A stretch of 64,000 bases of DNA from Pseudomonadota bacterium (GCA_020053735.1 JAGVMP010000011.1:372001-436000); one strand, 5' to 3'; shown: positions 10,201-17,455, numbered from the stretch's first letter. Notes: a model not told the origin generated them from the sequence alone. Program-made: numbers and translations.

Positions 10201-11475
10201 AGCGTTTTCACCTAAATAAATGCGTTGGCTAACAGGGCTGGCTAATTTGGTCGCCGCAGCATTAAGGGCGGTAACAGTCACATTGCCACTTTTTGCGCTG
10301 ACTAAGCCATCAATATTAACAAGGCTTGCTTCAATTTTGATGTCTGATTTTTTTAATGTGCCAGAAGTGCTGTCATCTGCATATTTAAACGCTTGCTGCC
10401 TAGAAATTTCTTCTTTATCGTTAAGGTCTGGTGTCACTTGAGTGATGCTATTTTTTGCCAGCGTCACCATACCATCACGATTTCCAATAGCCTGACCATT
10501 CTCAAGCCTTACACTATCTTGCGCTAGCAAATGGATTGAGCCATTGGCGCGCACTGAGGTGGTGGCTGTTAAAGTGCCCTGCTGGTTTACTGCCAAACCC
10601 ATCATGGTAATATTGCCGCGCTCTGCCACAATTTTACCTAAGTTAGTTGCTGTGCCACCACCATCTACTTCTACCAAAAATCCTGCAGGATCTTTACTGC
10701 TGGCTAAAAATACTTTTTTGCCAGCGGCCAAAATGGTTTGCCCGTCAGGGGTGTTAATGACACCACTATTTTCTACATTCTCAGCAAATAAAACTACTTT
10801 GCCACCTTGTAGCGCATTAATTTGGGCGCCCGCTTCTACTTTTACGCTACCAGTATTACCAGTTGCAATTTCACCCACTGCCGTAAAGACTTGTTTAAAA
10901 GTACTATCAGAATTAATAAAGCCTGCATTGAACAACTCATCGGTAATATCAAGTGTGCCTGCATAAATGGAGCCCACATTAAATTGCGCATTTGCGCCAA
11001 AAATAATACCGTTAGTGTTAATAAAATATAGGTTACCTTTAGCGTTAACATTACCATTCAGTATACTTGGGCTCAAATCGTGAATACGGTTTAATAAACT
11101 TTGTCCACGCAGCATGTCGACATTAAAGTTTTGCCCTGCGCCCAAATTTAAACGGTTGTAATCAATGACAGCCGTGTTGGCTATTTGCTTAAAATTAATA
11201 TTATTCGCGTCTGAGCTTGTGATGTTTATTTTGGAAGTATCCATTGTTTTAATGCTAATACCTGCAGGTAAAACCACTTCAGCCAAGGCATAATCAGATA
11301 ATACAAAACTGATTAAAAATGTAAATACCATGGCGGATTTGCACTGTTTACGTGCACGGCGACTATTTTTACCGCCACTGTTTTTACCACCACAGTTTCG
11401 CGCCGCCTCAGAGACTGGTATGTACATATTAAGCACACGGCTAAACACTAATTTATAAATACCTTGATTCATCAC
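1207..11475 (-). CDS. Very large two-partner secretion exoprotein, filamentous haemagglutinin family (TpsA)
   Basis: 3422 residues. This is a secreted, surface-displayed or released beta-helical adhesin-like protein exported by the TpsB encoded just upstream. The N-terminus is an extended signal peptide (ESPR-like residues 1-30, IYKLVFSRVLNMYIPVSE; basic stretch; hydrophobic core about 48-65; likely cleavage after YALA). The TPS secretion domain follows (about 66-320), with NRIHDLSPSILNG near 129-141 and FINTNGIIFG near 151-160, a variant of the usual NPNGI. The rest is repetitive, rich in N, G, A, T and S with many short beta-strand-like repeats (for example ASGDIDLTARQ), as expected of a long beta-helix. 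A strong AAGGAG site precedes the ATG. The C-terminal region is compatible with the DUF3739 type of haemagglutinin, which I could not verify. No toxin domain is evident at the C-terminus (ends INVEVISIGE), so adhesion or biofilm structure is likelier than contact-dependent inhibition. Confidence 0.92.
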   Translation of the reverse strand: MMNQGIYKLVFSRVLNMYIPVSEAARNCGGKNSGGKNSRRARKQCKSAMVFTFLISFVLSDYALAEVVLPAGISIKTMDTSKINITSSDANNINFKQIANTAVIDYNRLNLGAGQNFNVDMLRGQSLLNRIHDLSPSILNGNVNAKGNLYFINTNGIIFGANAQFNVGSIYAGTLDITDELFNAGFINSDSTFKQVFTAVGEIATGNTGSVKVEAGAQINALQGGKVVLFAENVENSGVINTPDGQTILAAGKKVFLASSKDPAGFLVEVDGGGTATNLGKIVAERGNITMMGLAVNQQGTLTATTSVRANGSIHLLAQDSVRLENGQAIGNRDGMVTLAKNSITQVTPDLNDKEEISRQQAFKYADDSTSGTLKKSDIKIEASLVNIDGLVSAKSGNVTVTALNAAATKLASPVSQRIYLGENAKIDVSGVDAAAPMSRNQIEPELFSDQNKDNPILRDSGLNKAQVYIDLRKGTELIDTKPFEKLKTVTLAEALTDAGSITLAAPQDVIVRKGAVLDVSGGSTTYAAGAIKETNLLLNGKLVPISEAKVGVPYDQTVDIYTDIDAKTGTGRVWALSGSDTRGWGSITKDTSKKALKTLIVGTQVDSYSEGGDAGTFSTVQGDNRSKNVVLEGEVLANTKPGLQQLINNNLPAGGKFIVSAANLEVANFAKSLTDNFNFNQKLDDDFKSVISNDFLRNGFNRINFQGAEKLTLNAELNIKAGKEFFDDFSKTNYSSELLLSGNTQINANIIAPNSNVTNKPTGIAPVGVTTIADGVTVATAGTFTNDRPGIAGQYSAAPAINGGRFSAGNLVLGKNVLIDTSAGAHVNSAGLIKQGVAGSIDFISDSKLDDSVTLQSYGFDKGGALAINYFGQDLNILGNPNSSATDIDISNNFFSAGGFSNINLSGLNVNIGDNTSPAQEVYATAKTWQLNAGFANQAGSPTLASVASAAVQPETTRKPVSLGFTANITPDRLGGVLTLAENTTIRTDKGGSVSLAAGKQVNVLGDIATPSGTINIRLNDGDATAAEDPTQTVFIGEKSSLSAVGSTLILPGSQANLLKTQVFNAGTININQSPPETVQKGAVIIKQGALLDVSGAAITNDVITAAGFERTTLHGDAGTINLTGIGSLLIDGDLKGAATGTGRDGTLNLSLAPQEFNLTNAYPNGSGSFVITQQKQLETTSLTAGSAIKPTIAEGDVPSETDTALLKAQISAQQITDGGFANLSVKSFRNNVTPASTIELANGLDLKLAGNLKLETPVIKVKDNGVARLTANHITFKSPVVTADTTLLNGGTGQLTTQSNQTYIDGATVIAGVNKTALNNALDIHGQGNLTASGDIDLTARQIFPNTAALNISRPDELRFEAVGDGSKISINSNGAAAKPVLSANGGLVFKADDIVQNGNLTAPFGTIKLEGKESVTLTAASKTSISANNLTIPFLQTQKGGKDLNPLDTNLVEKRIDIISKNVDLQKDAVLDLSSTGSLFSYEFISGLGGTNDVLNQANTYAVIPNIGADFAPVDIAYNNTLQAVGVGQSVFLTGVPGLATGTYTLLPARYALVPGAFMVQAKQTTNLLPGLTAPQLDGANLTTGYFADAGTGARDANWSTFKVTDGAIFRPAAGTISKAPSQYLLSNLTDYFSNPFNADGKKVSLPVDAGKLSLEAANLKLDAVVIAEKGKNGSGLQVDIASDNIRVVSNQDASDTTSLQLTANSINNLKAESVLLGGTSKLDANGVNQISTKAKTVVIENNSADVVTTPTFIAAATDQVTVKTGAAIDTGLASKTPTKTTIATNGQGALLALSSANDISYSRVNGSNATQGALDIELGSTLAAGNSVVLDATNSASLNGDVKLQDGGSATLGANRILIGNAPVGTVGLNVNAASLAALGQLKALALNSYSNVDTFGAIDFGNNKLDLTIDAAGIVGNLASGETAASVAASVQAVTIAANNLTLKNTSGATLLAPTNASGRALAINANSVKLEGKLASNTNTDAGKTEVAGYTKLDVNADELRVANTGETKFNVANAKLSTGIISGDTAADYKINASNLEMAKLVAAKPVGKVGFGAKLGIEADNLTVASNIDLASGQLALTSKTGDLNIENGANISAKSNKVNFDIAAIQSNAGNVTLNSTAGNVNVKAGAVVDVTGEGNANAGVVKLLATSGTANIVGQLKGSATGTGKGGELQVDVNNLADLTTTDKQATGFSENRNYRVRNGDVAIAGVGVNALSARDIEVSADTGKITVTGDVIATAPKNSQISLYAGNGVTLEATANLKANSTKLDEEGGQVKISATTTSLDNTPDLLNFKSGSQIDVSGGANGAGGDVTITAPRTLDNKDIEIAQIGTTFTGVKDKVNLVGEKVYEKTGTDYSLNATDLSKTAVTGFYKEAETFMQSVHADTTRGLNRLSIANSPLFTISPEVDVVNKNGSLSIPVAGLSLHDWRFDAKTGAGVTDATALQNGFNANGNLVAGVLSLRAAKDINVKGTLSDGFSNNSLVEASSPATPEVPATPDVFDENGEVLIPGTAGTAAKDATGLQGIASWALNLVAGADFSTANQLTTNQTLAGITPIGDVVVANNKGIRTGTGDINIAAAGDLKMGGTGSVIYTAGRNAGPLAAFESPTSNNPLYLTDGGDININTKGNIVGGESTTATRQLINNWLFRQGGGSDKRDTTWWVRPDKFQQSTATLGGGNVTVNAGKNISNFSVSAATTGRFDTNGTVSGSAGNQAIDGGGDVLVKAAGDITNGVYFVSKGDGELDAGGSIDKTESTFGTVLALQDGTFKVNANKSAYIETVVNPTLLAQSKTNDNTSGDTGISSFYNSYSDTAKVTVSSLQENVTFGQTPIDNVSTRIADFKPTNIDANQSLRYYPSKVNAVAFNGDVTFGSETEKKPIVLLPSATGELKLLAANDVQTFGILMSDADLINVGSIKSPLNQKNIGLFDEALENHAPQLLHKNAIDPVLVVANTGAIFANKVDITLPKFARFVAGDDIVGLQLNVQHNNTSDISLIKAGNDVKTQTVNISGSGELLVQASGNVDLVSPLPSTISAIGNTKNAALSNNGASITMQAGLGKGANVQGYIDQYILPTGAGPAELQNKTADLAAYKLATTVALTAYMRSTQKPSDAPYTEASALAAFNASSLENKTIFANRHISTELVASALGFAKAGNHNRGDSALATLFPTKNLGDVLLFNSKISTNSGGSIDILAPGGEVIIGAPGVTSGSIDGQDIGVITEKGGPIRVIADKNIEVNQSKVITQFGSDIVMWSNAGTIDAGKGAKSATSTPQRLVQTDAFGNTIVEVRGTATGSGIRAQSYDPDGPNNPELEPKKGDVYLIAPVVDAGEAGIEAGDLLIVAPVVLNAANIQVQGASSGVPVAASANLAGVSAGLSPDAVNSATAAVAQSVAQSVNQQPFIKPVLPSIINVEVISIGE

Positions 11476-11518
11476 AAACTCCTTATTACTGCTTTAATCG
11501 TATGCTTAAAAAATAAGC

Positions 11519-13264
11519 TTACCACTCGTAACCCAGTCTAAAATGCAATCTATCGTCACCTTTTTCTATATCGCCCGCATCACGTAACGCATGCGCATAA
11601 TCTAGGTTGGTAAAAATACCTTTGCTAAATTTTAATTTCACACCCAAACCCGCAGACATTAAATCGCTTTTTTTATCTTGGCCTGGCGTAGCTTTAAGCG
11701 TGCTGACATGGCCTGCATCTACAAAAGTAAATGCATATAGCTCTTTAATGTAATCTTTAAATGCCTTGTTATTTATATGCTTCACTAGCGGTGGTGTTCG
11801 TAGCTCTAAACTACCAAATATTCCGTTATCTCCCAGTGCTTGCGACTCTACATAACCCCTCACAGAATCAGCTCCGCCAATGGTAAATTGCTCGGCTGAA
11901 ATTAGTGGATCACCTGCCAATTGGCCGCTTAACTTGGCTTGTAGCGCCCAATTAAGGGGTAATTTTTGTGTATGTTTTAAATCACCACGTAAATAGGCAT
12001 AATTGGGGTTAGCAAAACTGCGTTTATTTCTAAACTCTTCTTCGCTATTGCCTAGACCTCTTGGGGCAAAATTAACTCCCACATTCATTTGAGTTTGCGA
12101 AGATGTCAAATTTAAAGTGCCGTCGTAAGCCAAACTAAATGCAGTGTATGCAATCGGGTTATTGCCAACATCGCTGCCTAAAATACGGATGGTTTCTTTA
12201 AAATCTTTATAATCTGCACCCAAAGTAATGCTGTGATAATAATTGTCCACTAGCGGCAGTGGGTGTATGTAACGCGCACCAACAATTACTCCGTTACCCA
12301 CTACACTTACATCACCCACCGCACTAATATCACTTTTAGAAATAACCCCATAAGCAGCAAAGTAGTCACCGTTCATTCGTGGTATTACATAGGTGCCAGA
12401 AACTACTTTTGTCTCATTTAAATCCTGTGGCGACACTTGAAAACTAACACCAATACTGTGATCTTTTTGCCATAAATTCTCGTACCGCAAACTACCGTTT
12501 AGACGGGTTTTTGTCGTGTTTTGTGAGTATCTATCGTTAAGCTCTAAACTACCATGCAGCGGTAGTTTATCTTGCACTTTTAAATCCACCTCAACTTTTC
12601 CTGGAGATTTACCAGCGCGTAATACTGGAGTTACTTGCCTATTTTGACCGCGATTAACCGTGCCTAATTGCGTCTGCGCAGTAGGGAAGTGTGGCACTTT
12701 ACCTTCACCAAACTCACTGACGCGTGATTTTATTTCTGCTAGTGAGCTATATTGTGCATCTTTAATACGCAGCCTTTCAATGCTGCCTTCAGTCACTTTT
12801 AAAATCACCACACCCGCATCTACCTCTTGCTGGGGAATGCTGACAGAGACCGTTAAATAGCCAGCATCTTGATAAGTTTTTTCTAAGGCGGCACGTGCAC
12901 TTTCCATATCTGTAATAGTTTTAGTTTCGCCCAAATACGGGTAAACAGCTTCTTCTATCTTGCCAATTGGCAACACGGTGTTGCCATTAACCTTAATTTC
13001 AAATACGTTAAAAACTGGATCTTGTGAGGCATATTTTTCTGGCGCCTGGTTTTCTTGTGTAGAGTTTTCTAATGTTTTATTTTTTGAGTCTTGTTTATCT
13101 AGTTCGAGGTCATCTAGTTTTTGGTCATCTAGTTTTGGTGTACTTATTTCTTCTTTAACTAAATTTTGGTTATTTTCTGCATACGCTGCATTGGCAGCAA
13201 TTAAGCAGCTATTTACCAATAAAGTATTGATAAATAGTTTATGTAAAAGATTATTTTTTTGCAT
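11519..13264 (-). CDS. TpsB outer-membrane transporter (ShlB/FhaC/HecB family)
   Basis: 581 residues, the partner that threads the downstream TpsA through the outer membrane. The signal peptide is residues 1-29 (ends NAAYA). A Q/K/E/D-rich linker (30-80) follows, then two POTRA domains (about 84-163, beginning FNVFEIKVNGNTVLP, and about 163-240). The C-terminal 16-strand barrel carries the conserved VRGY motif near 468-471 (SVRGYVE) on the loop that folds into the pore. The last residue is the aromatic W expected of outer-membrane proteins (GYEW). The 43-nt gap to tpsA indicates a tpsB-tpsA operon. The linker between signal peptide and first POTRA is long and low-complexity but otherwise the length fits the family. 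Confidence 0.95.
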   Translation of the reverse strand: MQKNNLLHKLFINTLLVNSCLIAANAAYAENNQNLVKEEISTPKLDDQKLDDLELDKQDSKNKTLENSTQENQAPEKYASQDPVFNVFEIKVNGNTVLPIGKIEEAVYPYLGETKTITDMESARAALEKTYQDAGYLTVSVSIPQQEVDAGVVILKVTEGSIERLRIKDAQYSSLAEIKSRVSEFGEGKVPHFPTAQTQLGTVNRGQNRQVTPVLRAGKSPGKVEVDLKVQDKLPLHGSLELNDRYSQNTTKTRLNGSLRYENLWQKDHSIGVSFQVSPQDLNETKVVSGTYVIPRMNGDYFAAYGVISKSDISAVGDVSVVGNGVIVGARYIHPLPLVDNYYHSITLGADYKDFKETIRILGSDVGNNPIAYTAFSLAYDGTLNLTSSQTQMNVGVNFAPRGLGNSEEEFRNKRSFANPNYAYLRGDLKHTQKLPLNWALQAKLSGQLAGDPLISAEQFTIGGADSVRGYVESQALGDNGIFGSLELRTPPLVKHINNKAFKDYIKELYAFTFVDAGHVSTLKATPGQDKKSDLMSAGLGVKLKFSKGIFTNLDYAHALRDAGDIEKGDDRLHFRLGYEW

Positions 13265-13465
13265 CGTAATAGTTAAATTTTTGTATAAAAATACTGATTA
13301 ATATTCATCACTATAATAAAAAACTAATGTTTCAACTGCGTGAATTAGGACTATGCGCAAGCTCTTAAATAGCTTAATTAACAAATATTTACCCAGTTTA
13401 ATAACGCCAAAAAGGCAACTATTCAACGGTAGAAATCTACAGCAATCAAGTAAAAAATATAATAA

Positions 13466-13498
13466 AAAAACGCACCGCCTTTTGAGCAGTGCGTTTTT
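13466..13498 (-). terminator. Rho-independent terminator after the PstS-like gene
   Basis: Stem AAAAACGCAC / GTGCGTTTTT, extended by two further GC pairs around a CTTTTGA loop. On the minus strand it is followed by a T-rich tract, 50 nt beyond the stop at 13548. Confidence 0.75.
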
Positions 13499-13547
13499 AT
13501 TGCTTGTATTAATTAAGTTATTTAATTAACACCCCCAACCAAACCAA

Positions 13548-15143
13548 TTACTGTGTCAATTGATATGGTGAGCAGTTGTTACCTAATACAGTACCCTTCA
13601 TCACTTGTGCACCAACGGTACATACTGAGCCACCTAGTGGGTTCAACGTTAATCCGCGTGGTAATACAGCGCATGATGTTGCTGGTGGTGCTGATAAAGC
13701 AGCAGTAATTTGACCTACTACAACAGACTCAAATGCCGTTTTGGCTGGCACACCTGCATAGTTACTACGTACAAAGTTAACTGTTTCCATATGGAATGGA
13801 TAGTTACCATTTGTTGCTTGTACACGTGCGTTACTAGATGTGATTGGGTTGCCATTAAAAGTAATTGCCACTGAATCGCCTGCTTCTGGGTGCACGCCAT
13901 CTACTTTTACATAACGGTAGCCACTGCTTGCAGATGATGCCTCTGTACGCCAATCATTTTCTGTCGACATAACACCAATTGCAAAATCGCCTGCTGCAGC
14001 TGCTGTAGAGATACGTGTTTTAACGTTGCCGGTACTAGAACCTTCAAACACTTCAAAACCGCTAAAAACGCCTGCAACTGGTGGTGGATTTGAGTCCGAA
14101 GCTTTTGCCGGATTAAAACTCGCACCCACTGCATCTGTACATGGTTTTTTCAAGAAGAATGCATTTGAAGAAGCTTGTGTGCCTGAAGTGTCTACACGAC
14201 GCGCTAAAATCATTCTTTTTGTGCTACCGGGGATAATAGGTGACCAATCAGTTTGGTAGGCACCGCCAGTTGCAGCGATGGAAACATATTGTTGACTAGT
14301 AATGTTAGGTGCCACAGCAGCAGCAAACGTACCATCTGCACCAGTGTCTGGGCCTGTACCGTCAGTATCAAAGTCAGTACCTAGTGGGAAAATGCCTTGT
14401 GCCATTTGTAGTTCGCGGTATAAAGGTGTGCTAACTACCACCCCAAATACTTGGCCGATATTAGCTGGTGATTGAACGCCTTTTGAACTTACATCACCAC
14501 CACCAATATTAGCTGCAAATAAAGCCGCCTCTACATCAGAAAAACCACCTACTGGTAATTGTGGTGCCAATGGGTCTGCTGCCACGGCAGCAGCATTACT
14601 TGTGTTAGATGCTGGTGTAGCACCAGTAGAAGGTAATGCTGTACCCACTTGTTGGCAACCTTTAAACACAGTTGCGTTGTTGTCAGGGTTTGAGCCATCT
14701 ACATAAGGCAAACTGGTTGCACAAGTGCTAGTACCTACGTATTTAACACGGGCTAATTTAGTGCCCACTGTGTGTGGTGCAACATATAGTAATGAGCCGC
14801 CATCTACCACATGGTACAACACAGAAACGACGCCACCGCGTGTACAAGCATACGCCATAAAGTTGCCGATAGAACCAGGCTTAACGTTAGGACCCGTTGC
14901 GCCAGTAGCCGCTTGTGAAGTGAAAATAGTGTTTGTATTAGTATCACAACCTACGCCAGCACCAGAACCTACCCAGCCTTCGTAAATATTAATCGTTGGT
15001 GCAGAGGCACCAGAAATCCAAGCTTGTTGTAGTGTACCTGCAACGCGTGCAGCTTCAATTTGCGCTTGTGTCACAGGCGCAGCAAATACAGCAGTTGACC
15101 CTGCCATTAATGCCAATGCTAAAGCAATTTTTGTTAATTTCAT
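13548..15143 (-). CDS. Exported protein with PstS-like (phosphate-binding) motifs
   Basis: 531 residues with a clear signal peptide (residues 1-21, ending VFA). I do not recognise a named family. Three short motifs recall periplasmic phosphate-binding proteins of the PstS type: ISGASAP near residue 44, GGFSDVEAALF near 200, and RRVDTSGTQAS near 320, resembling the SGA, G-x-SD and R-x-D-x-SGT phosphate-contact segments. The assignment to a type II periplasmic-binding fold is therefore an inference. Several cysteines (CDT, ACT, CAT, GCQ, PCT, SCA, VCT, NCS) suggest disulfides in an exported protein. The start is supported by GGAG 7-8 nt upstream. The gene lies 83 nt downstream of a PEP-CTERM gene, probably in one transcription unit, with its own terminator. 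Confidence 0.7.
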   Translation of the reverse strand: MKLTKIALALALMAGSTAVFAAPVTQAQIEAARVAGTLQQAWISGASAPTINIYEGWVGSGAGVGCDTNTNTIFTSQAATGATGPNVKPGSIGNFMAYACTRGGVVSVLYHVVDGGSLLYVAPHTVGTKLARVKYVGTSTCATSLPYVDGSNPDNNATVFKGCQQVGTALPSTGATPASNTSNAAAVAADPLAPQLPVGGFSDVEAALFAANIGGGDVSSKGVQSPANIGQVFGVVVSTPLYRELQMAQGIFPLGTDFDTDGTGPDTGADGTFAAAVAPNITSQQYVSIAATGGAYQTDWSPIIPGSTKRMILARRVDTSGTQASSNAFFLKKPCTDAVGASFNPAKASDSNPPPVAGVFSGFEVFEGSSTGNVKTRISTAAAAGDFAIGVMSTENDWRTEASSASSGYRYVKVDGVHPEAGDSVAITFNGNPITSSNARVQATNGNYPFHMETVNFVRSNYAGVPAKTAFESVVVGQITAALSAPPATSCAVLPRGLTLNPLGGSVCTVGAQVMKGTVLGNNCSPYQLTQ

Positions 15144-15172
15144 GTTAATTCTCCAAAAAAAATCTTTCTAAG

Positions 15173-15196
15173 TGGCAGAGGGTTAAGCCTCTGCCA
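15173..15196 (-). promoter_or_regulatory. Intercistronic hairpin, possible leaky terminator or processing site
   Basis: Perfect 9-bp inverted repeat TGGCAGAGG / CCTCTGCCA with a 6-nt loop between the PEP-CTERM gene and the PstS-like gene. The T-run on the minus strand begins about 9 nt beyond the stem, not directly after it, so complete termination is doubtful. Confidence 0.5.
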
Positions 15197-15226
15197 TGTT
15201 TTGAATTGCTAGTTAAAAACTGAAAA

Positions 15227-16060
15227 TTAAGCTTGTTTACGACGTGCAACGAAGCCCATAAAACCTAAGCCCAATAACATCATGGCCCATGTATCAGCCT
15301 CTGGCACTGCTACCACTGCGTTTGTGCTGTAGGTTAAAAAACCGGTGTTGCTTAAGTTAAATTTAGCGCCGTTGCCGTAAATAGTTAGAGGCGCAGTTGC
15401 AAAAGAGCTACCAGCAGTTACGTATTGAGCAACTTGTAGATTTGAGCCAATTGCACCGATGGCTTTAGCACCTATACCACTGTTAGCGCCAACTTTGGAA
15501 GTAATGCCATATTGCGATTGAGCATAACCAGCGCCAGCATTCGCTACGCTGCTACCGTTCGCAACTAGTGAATGATTTTCGAACAACACTGAAGATCCAA
15601 CACTAGTACCATTTGTGTATGCATCGAAATTGACCGCAAGATTTTGAACTTGCCCAGTTGTGATATTGTTACCTGCTTCTGCATATGAAGTAATTAAACC
15701 GCGTGAACCTGCACCAGCACCAATTGCATCTACAGCACCAATGGCGTAAACAGTATTTGCACTGTTAGAAGCAGCTAAAAATTGACCCCAAGCTGCTGAA
15801 TAACCAGCATCAGTAGACAAATTCCAAGAAAACGCAGTGTTATCTGCAGTTACGCCACTGTTAGGAAAAGCTGTACCGGAAATACTGAACTCACTATATG
15901 ATTTACCCAAATCAAATGTGGCAGAGATATTTGCAACCTGATCCCAAACCGTTAAAACTAATTCACCGTTACCAGTACTGCCAGGCGCAATCGCCGCTGA
16001 TGCTGGAACAGCAGCCACTAATGCTAAAGCCGCTACTAATGCTTTAAGTTGAAATTTCAT
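15227..16060 (-). CDS. PEP-CTERM sorting-domain surface protein
   Basis: 277 residues. Signal peptide at residues 1-23 (MKFQLKALVAALALVAAVPASA). The middle is rich in S, N, A and G, with no recognised catalytic domain. The last 27 residues are a PEP-CTERM anchor: VPEADTWAMMLLGLGFMGF followed by VARRKQA, that is a Pro-Glu motif (here PEA), a membrane helix and a basic tail. Such anchors are cleaved by exosortase (XrtA/XrtB), and PEP-CTERM proteins usually accompany exopolysaccharide. No exosortase is present in this window. The 364-nt upstream region contains two copies of the TAGTCC-N4-GGACTA dyad, and the EpsA-type regulator gene lies directly upstream, so regulation by EpsA is a reasonable inference. 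Confidence 0.88.
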   Translation of the reverse strand: MKFQLKALVAALALVAAVPASAAIAPGSTGNGELVLTVWDQVANISATFDLGKSYSEFSISGTAFPNSGVTADNTAFSWNLSTDAGYSAAWGQFLAASNSANTVYAIGAVDAIGAGAGSRGLITSYAEAGNNITTGQVQNLAVNFDAYTNGTSVGSSVLFENHSLVANGSSVANAGAGYAQSQYGITSKVGANSGIGAKAIGAIGSNLQVAQYVTAGSSFATAPLTIYGNGAKFNLSNTGFLTYSTNAVVAVPEADTWAMMLLGLGFMGFVARRKQA

Positions 16061-16212
16061 TTAAATCTCCCTATTAAAAATAAACTACAAAAAATTACTA
16101 AAACCTGTTGAAGCGGCGCGAATGACTAACCGCTTACCTGAATCGCTAAATACAAAGCTTTACGCGACATTGCCAATTTACAGTGCGCTTATGACACTAA
16201 AAAATTAATAAG

Positions 16213-16228
16213 TAGTCTAGGTGGACTA
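16213..16228. promoter_or_regulatory. Putative EpsA box 1 (dyad)
   Basis: TAGTCTAGGTGGACTA: two 6-nt half-sites separated by 4 nt with one mismatch. It lies 153 bp upstream of the PEP-CTERM start at 16060 and matches the dyads at 16339, 33927 and 37509. Confidence 0.5.
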
Positions 16229-16338
16229 TAAAAAGTACATTTAAAAAAAAATTTGAAAACGCATGTGCAATCGCAAAAAAATATAAATACACCAAACTAA
16301 ATTATGGTTGGGCTGTGTTAAATATAATGTTTAAGGCA

Positions 16339-16354
16339 TAGTCCGAATGGACTA
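16339..16354. promoter_or_regulatory. Putative EpsA box 2 (dyad)
   Basis: TAGTCCGAATGGACTA: perfect 6-nt half-sites, 4-nt spacer, embedded in a wider ATA/TAT context. It lies between the epsA stop and the PEP-CTERM promoter region. Confidence 0.55.
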
Positions 16355-16424
16355 TATTTTGAAAGAGGCGGCTTATTAGTGATGACTATTTGCCAGCGAT
16401 GACAAACTTTGTTTCAAAATGAGA

Positions 16425-17219
16425 TTACTTAAGCACCCGCACTAAGCCCAGCTTGGCGGCTTTAATAGCGGCTTGGCCGCGGTTTTGCACATCAAGTTTG
16501 CGCAAAATATTTTGTACGTGATTTTTAACAGTGAGTGGGCTGATATTGAGGATAGATGAGATTTCCCAATTGGTTTTGCCTATATGTACCCAATGCAAAA
16601 TTTCGGATTCTCTGCCAGTGATTCTGTTAGATTTTTTACGCCTATCCTGCACATAATTATGTTTGCTACTGGCCACCCGCACTAACGCGCAGTGTAAATG
16701 CGGCATAATCAACTCTAATATATATGCATGGTTTGCACTGGGCTGTTTTGATAACCTTGCAAACATCACAAAGGTAGATATTTTGCTGTGCTGGTCGCCA
16801 AAACCGTGCGCGATAATTTTTGACAGTTCTGAATCTTTTAGAGTTGTCTCATCAAAATTAAAAACCGCACAATTAGCATAGTCACTTGGGTTAAGCGCGC
16901 TACCCACCAGCAATGGTAAGACATCTTGCTGCCATAACGCTAAGGTTTGATTGACGATACCTTCATCTTGCTGAATAACGTCATGGAACTTGTATTCATC
17001 AAAATAGCGCGAGCTGGTTAGGTATTCATATTCGTATGAATCAGCCTCGTTTGTTTTAATTCCATAAATCATTACCTCGTGTGCCAGTAAATATTGAAAG
17101 GCACCTTGTAGCCAGTTAAACAGGTGCGAATGTTGCGAGACGCGTAACGACTCGGAAATGGCATCCATAAATACAACACGTTGCTCATCACTTAAGCTGG
17201 TATCGTTATTTAAGGACAT
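16425..17219 (-). CDS. epsA: EpsA-type LuxR-family transcriptional regulator (XrtB/PEP-CTERM-associated)
   Basis: The C-terminal about 65 residues are a LuxR-type helix-turn-helix (ITGRESEILHWVHIGKTNWE, then SPLTVKNHVQNILRKLDVQNR). The N-terminal about 200 residues have the layout of EpsA, the regulator linked to methanolan exopolysaccharide in Methylobacillus, with a WLQGAFQYLLAHEVMIYG segment near the start; there is no receiver or autoinducer-binding domain. I place the start at the ATG at 17219 (MSLNNDTSL), which matches family length; the frame stays open to an ATG at 17303. None of the candidate starts has a good ribosome binding site. It is divergent from the lytic transglycosylase gene. 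It is the obvious candidate to bind the dyads found near surface and exopolysaccharide genes in this window. Confidence 0.85.
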   Translation of the reverse strand: MSLNNDTSLSDEQRVVFMDAISESLRVSQHSHLFNWLQGAFQYLLAHEVMIYGIKTNEADSYEYEYLTSSRYFDEYKFHDVIQQDEGIVNQTLALWQQDVLPLLVGSALNPSDYANCAVFNFDETTLKDSELSKIIAHGFGDQHSKISTFVMFARLSKQPSANHAYILELIMPHLHCALVRVASSKHNYVQDRRKKSNRITGRESEILHWVHIGKTNWEISSILNISPLTVKNHVQNILRKLDVQNRGQAAIKAAKLGLVRVLK

Positions 17220-17455
17220 ATTGGTATTTAGTAGGGCAAGAATGATGGTTCTTCTAAATTTTTTAGTTGTTGCGAGTTTGCACATACTTAGTGACAAGCA
17301 CATTAAATCTAGATGGCAGTTTTTTTACAGTTTTATAACAAAAAATTAGTTATGTTTTAATAGATATTTACGTCAAAATTTAAGGCAGATTTAAAGTTGA
17401 GATATAGATAATAGGCACACTTATCTTTGTCACATTGCTGTTGCAAAATTGATTG

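Larger units (their letters stand above)
16061..16424. other. Regulatory intergenic region between epsA and the PEP-CTERM gene
   Basis: 364 nt without a gene. It is AT-rich and holds two 16-bp dyads (16213-16228 and 16339-16354) centred 126 bp apart. CATAAG (minus strand, 16193-16188) and TAACAC (16320-16315) lie about 19-20 bp downstream of the two dyads and could be -10 hexamers. No small ORF with a good ribosome binding site is seen. Confidence 0.6.
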
